From Rhodospirillales bacterium (lineage in GTDB: Bacteria > Pseudomonadota > Alphaproteobacteria > Rhodospirillales > Casp-alpha2), in the NCBI GenBank assembly GCA_023145215.1, contig JAGLED010000008.1, positions 62,001 through 126,000 on the forward strand: a stretch of 64,000 bases of DNA, read 5' to 3'. Positions 22,082-31,190 of the stretch are shown one piece after another; within the stretch, counting starts at the first letter, position 1; the number at the start of each line of letters is the position of its first letter. Under the pieces are notes generated by a model. The model saw only the letters and a list, made by a program, of their open reading frames with translations, did no database searches and was not told where the DNA came from. Position numbers and translations under genes: made by a program.

Positions 22082-23488
22082 TCAGCCTAAACCGAACCCG
22101 AGGTCGTCCGCGTAGCGTTTCGTGAGTTTTTCCGCGCCGTGATCGGCGAGCGCGGAAGCGAACGCCCCGTCGGTCTTCGGGCCGATATCGCCATCCAGTT
22201 TCAACGGCTCGGGCTTCGGCGCGCTCCGTTCAGCCGCGGCTTCATCGTTCAGGTCGTTGAGGCTCGACTGCAGCGTTTCGGCCGCGACCTTCGGCTGTTT
22301 GTCGCCGAACAATGGCTGCACGTCCGTCTCGACCGTATCGCGAAGACCCGACTTGGGCGCCCCCGATGCACGCCCCGCGTCCACCATGCGTTTGAAGCCG
22401 CCCATGGCGACCGCCTCTTCGGTTTTTGCGGCCCCCTGTTTGGCAACCGTAGCCGCCAGTCCGGCGCGGGTTTTCGGCCCCGGATCGCCGTCCACCTTCA
22501 ACGCCTGACCGGCGAGATTGAGACCGGTCTGCAGCACCTTGGCGGCATTGGCGAGACCGTCCTTGCCGGCGCGCTTCACGAGCGCTCCAGTAATGCGGCG
22601 GATGCCTTCTTTAAGGGTATGGCCGTCCGCTGATTTGGCGGGGGTCGGTTTTTCCGGGACCGCGCGCCGAGGCTGGACCGGTTTCATGCGCCCGGTCTCG
22701 TCCACCGCCGCCGGATCGTCGCCGTAGTTGAGCCGATAGTAATCCCGGCGCATGCGGTCCAGCTCGCCCCGCAACGGATCGGACGATTGCAGGCCCTGAT
22801 ACCAGCGCCCGAGTTCGAGCGCCTCGGCCTCGGTCAACTGATCGGCGGACTTGAACAAAAGCTCGTCCCGCCCGCCGTCATCGTCCTTTTCAGACGGCAT
22901 CAGCGCCGCCTTCATCTTCGCCGGGTCGGGCGGGTCCGGCGGCAACTCCCCGCCGCGCGTCCAATAATCCCGTATTGCTTTGCGGCGCTCAGCACCCGGT
23001 TTTGTCTCGGAGACGATCTTTTCTATATCCTGAAGGTGACCTCGGCGCTGCGCCAGATCGCCAGCGCCGTAAATTGGAAAATCCCCTATCTCATCCAATT
23101 CCTGATCAGTAAACATCTTGTCGACCCTGGCGTCTGCACCGGATGCATCGAGGGCACCTTGCGCCAAGTCGATACAATTCTTGCCGAACAACTCATACTC
23201 GCCGGGATTGGCGCGTGCATCGGCAATGTATTCAGCGGCTTTCTTTGCCTGCGCTCTCGTCAGCGGGACCGACCGTTCTATCACTGTGGATTTTCCCTTG
23301 CGGTCGGAATCGTTCCTCACCGCACCCGGCGCACCGCCGGTTAGGGCTCCGACTTTCCCGGAGACCGTTTCATCCCGGAGATACTTGCCGGACAGCGGCT
23401 CGTCGATACCAGGACCGGTGACGCCGACCGAGAAATGACCGAAAGGGCCTTCCTCGTCAGCATAGATCGTCAGTTTGTATTCGCTCAT
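22082..23488 (-). CDS. Putative effector A: N-terminal permuted papain-like domain + linker + two PG-binding-like repeats
   Basis: MSEYKLTIYADEEGPFGHFSVGV...YELFGKNCIDLAQGAL; LKVDGDPGPKTRAGL and LKLDGDIGPKTDGAF repeats; C-terminal ~300 aa homologous to 31837..33510; SD GGAGTAAG. Confidence 0.6.
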   Translation of the reverse strand: MSEYKLTIYADEEGPFGHFSVGVTGPGIDEPLSGKYLRDETVSGKVGALTGGAPGAVRNDSDRKGKSTVIERSVPLTRAQAKKAAEYIADARANPGEYELFGKNCIDLAQGALDASGADARVDKMFTDQELDEIGDFPIYGAGDLAQRRGHLQDIEKIVSETKPGAERRKAIRDYWTRGGELPPDPPDPAKMKAALMPSEKDDDGGRDELLFKSADQLTEAEALELGRWYQGLQSSDPLRGELDRMRRDYYRLNYGDDPAAVDETGRMKPVQPRRAVPEKPTPAKSADGHTLKEGIRRITGALVKRAGKDGLANAAKVLQTGLNLAGQALKVDGDPGPKTRAGLAATVAKQGAAKTEEAVAMGGFKRMVDAGRASGAPKSGLRDTVETDVQPLFGDKQPKVAAETLQSSLNDLNDEAAAERSAPKPEPLKLDGDIGPKTDGAFASALADHGAEKLTKRYADDLGFGLG

Positions 23489-23623
23489 AATTCTTACTCC
23501 TATACAGGTGGATGATGTCCGGAATACTTCGCGGACGGATCGGCGCAAACACGCGCCATTCGGTCCCGCTGTGGAACCGGCAGGGTGAATTCGTGAACTT
23601 CAGGTGGCGGTCGAATTTTCGCT

Positions 23624-23638
23624 CTGGTCCATCCATAA
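23624..23638 (+). promoter_or_regulatory. Shared cassette motif CTGGTCCATCCATAA
   Basis: Recurs upstream of other putative immunity genes (see findings). Confidence 0.5.
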
Positions 23639-23667
23639 TCGGAACAAATACGATTAGGAGACCTGCC

Positions 23668-24201
23668 ATGTTGGCCTTGGATTATTTTTTACGGATGCGC
23701 AATGGGATTGTCGGGATACTGATCGTTATCGCGGTCGCGATGTATTTGCTGCCGCCTGCTTACTTAATGGTTCAGAACACCAGAACGGGCATGCCTGTTG
23801 CCGAACTCATATGGCAGACGTCGGGCGGGATTTTTAATTTATTTTATTGGTTTCCGGCGGCCGGAATTGTAAGCGTTTGTGCGGTTATACTTCATCGTGC
23901 AAAAACAGTCGGCAAGCAAGTTGCCTTGGGATTTGCAGCATCGATTGCATGGTTTTTTCTGATTGTATGCTTGGAAACTTTTCTCATGGCCCTGTTACCA
24001 GGCCCTGTAACTTATGTGTTGGGTACTTTGCTACTCGCCTACCCGCCCTATTTCGCGCTGCGCTGGTTATTGCGCGATGAGTGCCAGTTTTCAGGATCAC
24101 TTCTTGAACACTTGGCTTTTGTGGCAGCTTTTGGCCTACCGCTACTATTTATCGGATTCTCGATGATGTTCGACCCCAAGTATTTTGACTTCTATTTCTG
24201 A
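23668..24201 (+). CDS. Multi-TM protein (about 4 TM); putative immunity protein, paralog 1
   Basis: MRNGIVGILIVIAVAMYLLPPAYLMV...LLAYPPYFALRWLLRDECQFSGSLLEHLAF...MFDPKYFDFYF; SD TTAGGAG. Confidence 0.65.
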   Translation: MLALDYFLRMRNGIVGILIVIAVAMYLLPPAYLMVQNTRTGMPVAELIWQTSGGIFNLFYWFPAAGIVSVCAVILHRAKTVGKQVALGFAASIAWFFLIVCLETFLMALLPGPVTYVLGTLLLAYPPYFALRWLLRDECQFSGSLLEHLAFVAAFGLPLLFIGFSMMFDPKYFDFYF

Positions 24202-24308
24202 TACTTGCCGGACAGCGGCTCGTCGATACCAGGACCGGTGACGCCGACCGAGAAATGACCGAAAGGGCCTTCCTTGTCAGCATAGATCGTCAGTTTGTAG
24301 TCGCTCAT
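24192..24308 (-). pseudogene. Truncated copy (38 aa) of the effector A N-terminus
   Basis: MSDYKLTIYADKEGPFGHFSVGVTGPGIDEPLSGKYQK*; about 310 bp upstream of and across the start is nearly identical to 23380..23690. Confidence 0.8.
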
Positions 24309-24443
24309 AATTCTTACTCCTATACAGGTGGATGATGTCCGGAATACTTCTCGGACGGATCGGCGCAAACACGCGCCATTCAGTCCCGCGGTGGAACCGG
24401 CAGGGTGAATTCGTGAATTTCAGGTGACGGTCGAGTTTTCGCT

Positions 24444-24458
24444 CTGGTCCATCCATAA
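24444..24458 (+). promoter_or_regulatory. Shared cassette motif CTGGTCCATCCATAA (copy 2)
   Basis: Same motif as at 23624. Confidence 0.5.
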
Positions 24459-24487
24459 TCGGAAAAAGTACGATTAGGAGACCTGCC

Positions 24488-25040
24488 ATGTTCGCCTTGG
24501 ATTATTTTTAACGGATGCGGAATAGCATCGTCGCGGCGCTCATTATCGTTACGGTAACAATGTATCTGCTGCCACCTGCGTATCTGATGGTGAAAAGCTT
24601 CGGCACGGGCACACCTTTCACAGATTATATATGGCAACTGCCAGATGAGATATTTCTGTATTGGTTTTCTATAGCCGGGCTTTCGAGCATTTCAGCTGTG
24701 TTGTTATATCGAGCAGAGAAGTTGGGTAAGCGTCTGACTATTTCCATCGGCATGGCGTTTGTTTGGCTATTGCTCATTGTGAATTTTGGAATATTTCCAC
24801 AATTTTTGCTGTTCCCGGGATGGATAGCGTTTATCACTATTACCTCATCGCTTGCCTACCCACCCTATTTTGCGCTGAAGCACTTGACTAAAGATACTTG
24901 CCGGTTTTCCAGCTCGATCCTGGAGCATCTTGCCGTTTTGCCTCATTCGCCTTGCCACAAATGTTTGTGGTTTTCAGCTATATGTTCGATCCCAAGTATT
25001 TTGGCTTTTTTTCTAGCGCCAAACCTCAACCAAGCGCGCC
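24488..25040 (+). pseudogene. Degenerate second copy of the multi-TM immunity-like gene
   Basis: ATGTTCGCCTTGGATTATTTTTAA premature stop (TTA>TAA relative to paralog 1); frameshift near 24940 splits LEHLAV / SFALPQMFVVFSYMFDPKYFGFF. Confidence 0.75.
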
Positions 25041-25154
25041 GTCATACCGTCGAAATGAAAACCCTGCCGCGTGCCTTCAAGATCGCGCAGCCGGGCGTAG
25101 GCATGATCGGTCGTCGTTTGATTTGGCATTTCTCTCTTCTTCGACGTTGCCAAT

Positions 25155-25179
25155 AAAAAAGCGGCCCCAGTGGGGAGGC
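25155..25179 (-). terminator. Intrinsic terminator
   Basis: Minus strand GCCTCCCCACTGGGGCCGC-TTTTTT. Confidence 0.55.
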
Positions 25180-25230
25180 GACCTGGATTGCCGGCAATGA
25201 TCGATGGTCAGGGGATGCTCTGCGCCCGTC

Positions 25231-26016
25231 CTAGATCGACGACGGATCGTTGGAGAGAAACAGCTCGCCCCCGTACCCGGCATCGCCCGGGATGCGCACC
25301 ATCCGGCCCTTGGGTGTTTCGACGCTTTCGGGGCGGACGGTCACGACCGGCGTGTCGCGGACCGTCGCAATCGCGTCATCGACCGAGGCGAACGCGGCAA
25401 GCCGCTCGACATTCAGCCGCGTCGCGAAAACGAGTTTGTATCGGCCGTTTTTTGCATCGGAAAGCAGCGTCTCGGGCGAGATCCATTCGGCCTGCGTCAC
25501 CTCGCCGTCGTCGTGAAGGATCTCCTGATCGCCGTCATAGGGCGCGATAAAGAAGTGCGTATCGTAACGCTTCTTGCGCAACGGCGGGGTGATCCAGTGC
25601 GCGAAGGGAATCAACAGATCCGTCGCGGGACGAAGCCGCTCGTCGCGCAGCATATCGGCGAAGGCCAGCTCTCCGGTCGAGACGGCAAGCCGGTACGTCT
25701 CACGCAGCGCCCGCGCCCGCGCCTTCGACACCAGTTCACCACCCGTGTCTTCGTAGGCCAGGACGATGCCGCATTCTTCGAACGTCTCGCGGATGGCGGC
25801 GAACCTGAACGCGTCATCGTCCGCTTCGGCATGAACATGATCCGACGCATCGACGCGCCCGCCCGGGAAAACCGCGGCACCGCCGGCGAACTCGACGGCT
25901 GTGTGGCGCACGACCATCAGCGCCTGCAGCGGGCATCGGGCGGTCCGCCGCAGCAATACGAGTGTCGCGGCCGGACGCGGTTCGGGTGAATTTTCTGTCC
26001 CGGTGTCGGGTTTCAT
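25231..26016 (-). CDS. Nudix hydrolase
   Basis: GGAAVFPGGRVDASDHVHAEADDDAFRFAAIRETFEECGIVLA. Confidence 0.88.
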   Translation of the reverse strand: MKPDTGTENSPEPRPAATLVLLRRTARCPLQALMVVRHTAVEFAGGAAVFPGGRVDASDHVHAEADDDAFRFAAIRETFEECGIVLAYEDTGGELVSKARARALRETYRLAVSTGELAFADMLRDERLRPATDLLIPFAHWITPPLRKKRYDTHFFIAPYDGDQEILHDDGEVTQAEWISPETLLSDAKNGRYKLVFATRLNVERLAAFASVDDAIATVRDTPVVTVRPESVETPKGRMVRIPGDAGYGGELFLSNDPSSI

Positions 26017-26090
26017 ATCATGACGCCATCCACGGTTACCGGTCGAGATTAAGCGGTCACCGCACCCGGGACAAATCTTCCGGGAGGAAA

Positions 26091-26660
26091 TTAAAACCCG
26101 CGCCAGACGGTCCAGAGCAACGCCGAGACGGTCATGATCACGGTCGGATAGAAGGTGAGCGCGAACCCGAAAGCACGCGCACCGGCGCCACCGGCGTACC
26201 CGCGCGCGAAACAGACGCGCCCGATCACGAACAACATCGCTGCGACGGGAAGAGCGCCCTGCGCGCCGAACGGCATAACGGATGCCCAGAACAAGTGGGC
26301 GAGAACGGCTATCACCGTCTGCTCCAAAGTATTCTGCAAGATCGCCTGATAAACGTGCGCACGGTCGGTCCCGGACGTCAGTCCGCTGCCGTCGATATCC
26401 GCCGGTGTCATGAAACGATGCCGCGCAAGGTTGCCGATGGCAATGATCAAACAGATCAGCAAACCGCCATCCCACGTCAACGCCCAGGCAAACGGCGATG
26501 TAATATCGGCAGGCGGCAGAAGAAACCCAGGCCCCATTACCGCAGCCCAGCCGAGCAAGACGATACTAAGCGCGAGCGCCGTCAACATGTTCACGAGAAC
26601 GGATCGTTGCTTATCGTCTAGCGGCATGGATATCGGGCCTTCCGCCGTTGCGTGGTTCAT
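26091..26660 (-). CDS. MAPEG-family membrane protein
   Basis: Multi-TM; RAHVYQAILQNTLEQTVIAVLAHLFWA. Confidence 0.7.
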   Translation of the reverse strand: MNHATAEGPISMPLDDKQRSVLVNMLTALALSIVLLGWAAVMGPGFLLPPADITSPFAWALTWDGGLLICLIIAIGNLARHRFMTPADIDGSGLTSGTDRAHVYQAILQNTLEQTVIAVLAHLFWASVMPFGAQGALPVAAMLFVIGRVCFARGYAGGAGARAFGFALTFYPTVIMTVSALLWTVWRGF

Positions 26661-26691
26661 CGCGAAGCATCCCGCAACAGGTGGTCCGCCG

Positions 26692-26877
26692 TCAATCTTG
26701 AGTTGCGTTCATGGCCGGCGAGACCCCTTGCGCCGGAACCGGCTCGGCCAGTGTCAGAAAGAACACCAGCGCCAGTCCGGTCCCGACGGCGAGCGGCACG
26801 CCGATCACCGCGCCCAGCCAGACCCGAAACAGCAACAACGCCTGAAGGCGTTGAATTTCAAGCTCGCGTTTATCCAT
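26692..26877 (-). CDS. Small membrane protein downstream of terminase
   Basis: MDKRELEIQRLQALLLFRVWLGAVIGVPLAVGTGLALVFFLTLAE; SD GGAGGAAA; preceded by the cassette motif. Confidence 0.55.
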   Translation of the reverse strand: MDKRELEIQRLQALLLFRVWLGAVIGVPLAVGTGLALVFFLTLAEPVPAQGVSPAMNATQD

Positions 26878-26904
26878 GTCTTTTCCTCCTTGCAACTGCA
26901 CCTG

Positions 26905-26919
26905 TTATGGACGGCCCAG
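26905..26919 (-). promoter_or_regulatory. Cassette motif on minus strand CTGGGCCGTCCATAA
   Basis: One mismatch to CTGGTCCRTSCATAA. Confidence 0.4.
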
Positions 26920-26927
26920 ACCGGTTT

Positions 26928-28427
26928 TTAGACATCGAAGTCGGCATTGATGCGCACCGGCGTCGACGCCCCGCGCCACGCCGTCATGCCGCGCGCGCGG
27001 GGATCGCGAACCCGTCCCGGTTCGGTGAGGCGGACCGGCTCCGCAAGCAGGCACCCTGCGACCGCATCGAGCCCGTCATCGGGACCGTTGCCGCCAGGCT
27101 GCCATTCCCGCATTTCGCGGATGAACGGGCTATCCCAAACGCGGCGGTGCGCACCCAGTTGTCCCGCCGCGAGAACGGCGTCGAAAGCTTCCAGGATGCG
27201 GTCGGTCTTATTGCGGCTGGACGCGTGTTCGATCACCGCCGCCGCCAGACCGGCGCGGCCCAGCTCGCGTCTGAATAGTCCGGGAAGAAATCGCCCGACG
27301 CCATTGGTCTCGATGGTGACGGCGGGCACGAAGTGGCGGCGCGCGAACGACACGGCCTGACGGCAAAGCTGCGTTGCCTCGTCGATCCGATCCGCGATCT
27401 CGGGCACGTGGGTCATATACTCGATCCCATGCAACCAGTAACCGCCGTCCTGATCGGTGTAGACTGCGGCGATCACGCTCGCGTCGCCGCGACCGGGCCG
27501 GCCGAAACTCGGATCCCAGAAACACGACGCCGACACCAGCCGCCGCCCACCCAAATGAAGGAGCGGTTCGCCGTTGGCTTCGCGATAGTCGAGTTCATCG
27601 CTGTATGACCGGATGCGATCCGGGTCGAGACGCGAGTCGAGCACATTGGTCGGCTGCAACATCATCTGCGAAGCATACTTCGCGGGTCCGGCGCGGCGGC
27701 GGAGCGCTTCGACCCGTTCCGGCGGAAACCGTTCGGGCCAACGCGATGCGCCGGTCTCGTCCGTGACGGGCAGCACGAGACGCCGAAAGCCGGCCAGATA
27801 CGGACGTTCTTCGCCGACTTCCGCCCGCGCCGTGTCGGCATAGACGGAGTAGTACGTATGCGGCGTGCCGACGAAGAGCCGAAGGCCACCCGGCACGAGA
27901 ATGAAATCGATTTCGTCCAGGCGGTCGCGCAGCTCGTCGCGCTTTAGTGCCGTATCGCAGGTGTTCGGCACTTCGACGTCGTCACAGATCACGATGTCGG
28001 CGCGGGACCCGGTAATGTTGGCGCCGATCCCCTTGGCCAGCATCGACGGATCCCGGTGCTCACGTCCGCGGGTGACCGTGAACCTGTCCGAGGCCCATTC
28101 CTCGGTGCGGGCGGGCCGAAGCCCCATCGCCAAGGGATGCCGTTCGAGTATGCGGCGCACGTTCCTGACCATCTTCTGCGCCAACTGGTGATCCGCCGCC
28201 AAGACCATAATCCGCAGTTCTGGGTTACAGACCAAAATCCAGGCCGAGAACAGCCCGACAAGGGTCGACTTTCCGGAGTTGCGAAACGCCATCAACAGAA
28301 GTTCCCGGTCACGCGAACGCCAACGAGTTTCGAGCCATGAAGCGATTTCGAAATGAAGTCCAGGCGTCCCCAGGCCCTGCACGTCATTCCATGCGGCCAG
28401 GAAAACGAGGAACGACGGCTTCTGCAT
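26928..28427 (-). CDS. Phage terminase large subunit (T7 gp19-like)
   Basis: Walker A MAFRNSGKSTLVGLFSAW, Walker B IVICDDVEV, nuclease region DPSFGRPGRGDASVIAAVY / DDGLDAVAG. Confidence 0.88.
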   Translation of the reverse strand: MQKPSFLVFLAAWNDVQGLGTPGLHFEIASWLETRWRSRDRELLLMAFRNSGKSTLVGLFSAWILVCNPELRIMVLAADHQLAQKMVRNVRRILERHPLAMGLRPARTEEWASDRFTVTRGREHRDPSMLAKGIGANITGSRADIVICDDVEVPNTCDTALKRDELRDRLDEIDFILVPGGLRLFVGTPHTYYSVYADTARAEVGEERPYLAGFRRLVLPVTDETGASRWPERFPPERVEALRRRAGPAKYASQMMLQPTNVLDSRLDPDRIRSYSDELDYREANGEPLLHLGGRRLVSASCFWDPSFGRPGRGDASVIAAVYTDQDGGYWLHGIEYMTHVPEIADRIDEATQLCRQAVSFARRHFVPAVTIETNGVGRFLPGLFRRELGRAGLAAAVIEHASSRNKTDRILEAFDAVLAAGQLGAHRRVWDSPFIREMREWQPGGNGPDDGLDAVAGCLLAEPVRLTEPGRVRDPRARGMTAWRGASTPVRINADFDV

Positions 28428-28432
28428 GTGAG

Positions 28433-28804
28433 TTACTCCTCGTTCTTGTCTGTGGGTTCCGGATTGACGAAAGCGTCAACGGCCGCCTCCGCCCTTGCGA
28501 CGATGGGCGCGGTATTCGAACCCTCCGCAGCGGGGCCGCCGGAACCGGCATCGACCTGAGAGGCCAGCTTCAACAGCATTTCCACATGCTGGAGCGCCGC
28601 CTTGCACGCCGCCTGTTGCTGCTGGAATTCCTTGGCGTCCGCCGATGGGTCGGCGAATGCGACGGCTCTGTAGTTCTGCACCGCGTGACGGATCGAGACG
28701 GGCAACGAACGCCGAAGCACCTCGTTACCCGTCTCTACCGGCGATTTGCCCGGGCCGCGCCGGCGTGGCGCGGACCCGTCGCTACCAGGTGATCTGGTCG
28801 CCAT
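28433..28804 (-). CDS. Phage protein, terminase small subunit candidate
   Basis: Position immediately 5' of TerL; size 123 aa; assignment by position only. Confidence 0.45.
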   Translation of the reverse strand: MATRSPGSDGSAPRRRGPGKSPVETGNEVLRRSLPVSIRHAVQNYRAVAFADPSADAKEFQQQQAACKAALQHVEMLLKLASQVDAGSGGPAAEGSNTAPIVARAEAAVDAFVNPEPTDKNEE

Positions 28805-29267
28805 GACCGGTCCCGCCACCTGCGCCGCCGCCCCCCGATATGGCACCTGCAAACATCTTGCCGCCGGTACCGATGACCGTATTGAGGATACTGTTGCGCG
28901 TTGCGAGCAGGTTTTGCCGCGCACTGGCACGCTGGTTCTCGCGCAGGCTTTCGATACCGAACTCGAGCGCCTGGCGGTCGCCGGCGATCGTTTCCTGCGT
29001 GTCGGCAGCAATACCCTGAAGCAATGCGCTGGCTGACCCGCTTGAAGAACCGACACCACGCGCACCGAACGATGCACGGGCCGTCGCTTGTTCCCGCTTC
29101 GACTGATCCAACATCGCCTTTTCACGACGTTGTTGTTCCATTTGCCGTGCCTGAATTTGGCGATTGACGGCAGCCTGTTGCGCGCGTTGCTGCGCACGGG
29201 CCTGCTGCTGTTGTTGCATCATACTGACGGCCGTCGTCACGGCGGTCACGATTGCTGCTGCACCCAT
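28782..29267 (-). CDS. Internal virion protein-like (T7 gp14-like)
   Basis: MGAAAIVTAVTTAVSMMQQQQQARAQQRAQQAAVNRQ; Gly-rich C-term; follows gp12-like gene. Confidence 0.6.
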   Translation of the reverse strand: MGAAAIVTAVTTAVSMMQQQQQARAQQRAQQAAVNRQIQARQMEQQRREKAMLDQSKREQATARASFGARGVGSSSGSASALLQGIAADTQETIAGDRQALEFGIESLRENQRASARQNLLATRNSILNTVIGTGGKMFAGAISGGGGAGGGTGHGDQITW

Positions 29268-29291
29268 TGTTTTCTCCTTTCTGAAATCTGG

Positions 29292-31190
29292 TTAGCCGTT
29301 GGCTGAAATCTTGGTCGCGACGGACAGGAGCGTGAACGCCAGCGGCACGTCCTGACGGATCGACCACATGGGCTCCGGCCCGACCGTCCGCCAGCCGAGC
29401 GCACGAACCGTCTTGTCACCGGTAAACGTCGCCACTGGCTGATCGAGTAGAGATGGCCCAAGCGATTGGAACGGCACCTCGCGGTAGCCGCGGCCGACAT
29501 CGAGCACAAGCGACGCTGTATCCTGCAGCCGCATCGTCACGGATAACGGCCGTACCTTCGTCCCGAGCCCGCTGTTGGACCCGGAAAGGATCGGCGGCAT
29601 CGGTTCGACGATGTGTTCGAATGCGAAACCGGCTTGGACGGCGGATGCCTCATACGCCAACGTGATCGCACCGGAAGCTACCGTCGCGTCATCGCGCGGC
29701 GCGCCGTCGGCGAGCACACTCAGCGAACGGCCTTCCAGATGATCGAAGCCGTCCCAGTTAACGGTCGCAGTCTCTGACGTGTTGCTGACGCCACTATCCG
29801 TGGAGAGCGTGGCGTCGAAACGTTCGATCAGCACGTCATCATCGCGCTTGATCAGCAAATACGTGTCGCCCCCGACGACGGCGACGGAGAGAAATGCCCC
29901 GTCCGTCGTCTGCACCGACCATGCGTTCACTTTCTCGGCACGGTAGACGGTCAGCGTGCCGAGCGAACCGTCCCCCATGACGACATGGAGATAACGGCCG
30001 GCGTTGTCGTAGTCCTGATCGACCGGCGCGTCGATCAGGTGCTGCGCCGTGGTTGCCAGATCGGTCGCTTGATAGGCCTGCTCCACATCCGCGAACAGGA
30101 ACTCGCGGATACCAGATCCATCGCGCGGCACGAAGATCGTCGCGCCGTCGACGTCACGCGGCGGCACCGCGCGGTCAACCGGCGAGCCGATCCGTGTCTG
30201 ACGTTTGAGCTGCAGGTTCCCCGGCGTCAGGGGCTCGCCCGTCACCATCCATTCGGCGCCGGACGTGAACACCTGAAGGTGACGTCCCGAAAATACGGCG
30301 CGGATAGCGTTGACCTGATCGGATAGGATCGCGAACTCGATTGCTTCGTCATCCAGTCCCTCACCCAGATCGAAATTGAAAAGATCCGCAGATTTGGAAA
30401 TCCAGAGCCGGTTCGGCAGATCGCGCGATCCGCCGATAACCAACCTGTCCTGGTGAAAACACACCGACGCCGGCCAACCGCGATAGGTTGAGAACGCCTG
30501 CTCCTCCCAGTCTTTCGTCGCAGCGGTCCCAGAGAGAGTTTCCTTGACGGTTGCACTTGCGGACGTCGCAGAACCGACGGCGGTGATCTCCACCTCCTTG
30601 TTGGAGACCCGCATGCGAACACCCACGTGATCGGCATCGAACACGTCCGCCGACGCGGTCAGGGTGATCGAGCCCGACGTCGAGCTTGGCGTCAATGTCA
30701 CGTCTTCGGTCGCGAACTTGTGATGCGGCTGTTGGATGCGGTCGTCCTCGTCGAGGAATGACCAGGTGTCGATCGCCCAGGATGTGTGAGACGTCCGCGT
30801 GATCTTGCGTGGCTCGACATCCGAATGCACGACGAACAGCGTGTCCGCACTCTGCACCCATTTGATTTCGGCAACTTGTGCCTCGGTCCAGGGCGTTGCG
30901 AAGTCGGCAACCTGTTCGCCGTCCTTGTAGACGTCGACGTGTTCATCCGTGAACAACAGCAGATAGACCTGTTCGGTGTTGAATTCGAACGCCACCAGCC
31001 TGCCAGCGCCGCGCGCGGTATCGACGTAGCGCAGACCCGGGCGGCGTGTCACGCCGCCGGTCGGGTGGATAAACACATTCCTGAGTTTGCCCGCACCGTT
31101 GGCATAGGTCCTGAGATCTCCCCGCCCCAATAGACGCGGCGAAATCTCACCGCCCGTGAAGTTGGATTTGTCGATGTTGATGTGAACCAT
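29292..31190 (-). CDS. Tail tubular protein B-like (T7 gp12-like)
   Basis: NFTGGEISPRLLGRGDLRTYANGAGKLRNVFIHPTGGVTRRPGLRYV. Confidence 0.85.
   Translation of the reverse strand: MVHINIDKSNFTGGEISPRLLGRGDLRTYANGAGKLRNVFIHPTGGVTRRPGLRYVDTARGAGRLVAFEFNTEQVYLLLFTDEHVDVYKDGEQVADFATPWTEAQVAEIKWVQSADTLFVVHSDVEPRKITRTSHTSWAIDTWSFLDEDDRIQQPHHKFATEDVTLTPSSTSGSITLTASADVFDADHVGVRMRVSNKEVEITAVGSATSASATVKETLSGTAATKDWEEQAFSTYRGWPASVCFHQDRLVIGGSRDLPNRLWISKSADLFNFDLGEGLDDEAIEFAILSDQVNAIRAVFSGRHLQVFTSGAEWMVTGEPLTPGNLQLKRQTRIGSPVDRAVPPRDVDGATIFVPRDGSGIREFLFADVEQAYQATDLATTAQHLIDAPVDQDYDNAGRYLHVVMGDGSLGTLTVYRAEKVNAWSVQTTDGAFLSVAVVGGDTYLLIKRDDDVLIERFDATLSTDSGVSNTSETATVNWDGFDHLEGRSLSVLADGAPRDDATVASGAITLAYEASAVQAGFAFEHIVEPMPPILSGSNSGLGTKVRPLSVTMRLQDTASLVLDVGRGYREVPFQSLGPSLLDQPVATFTGDKTVRALGWRTVGPEPMWSIRQDVPLAFTLLSVATKISANG

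Noticed and set aside
25231-26475. 414-aa version of the Nudix ORF
   Set aside because: N-terminal ~150 aa lies antisense to and overlapping the MAPEG gene and has no Nudix content; start trimmed to 26016
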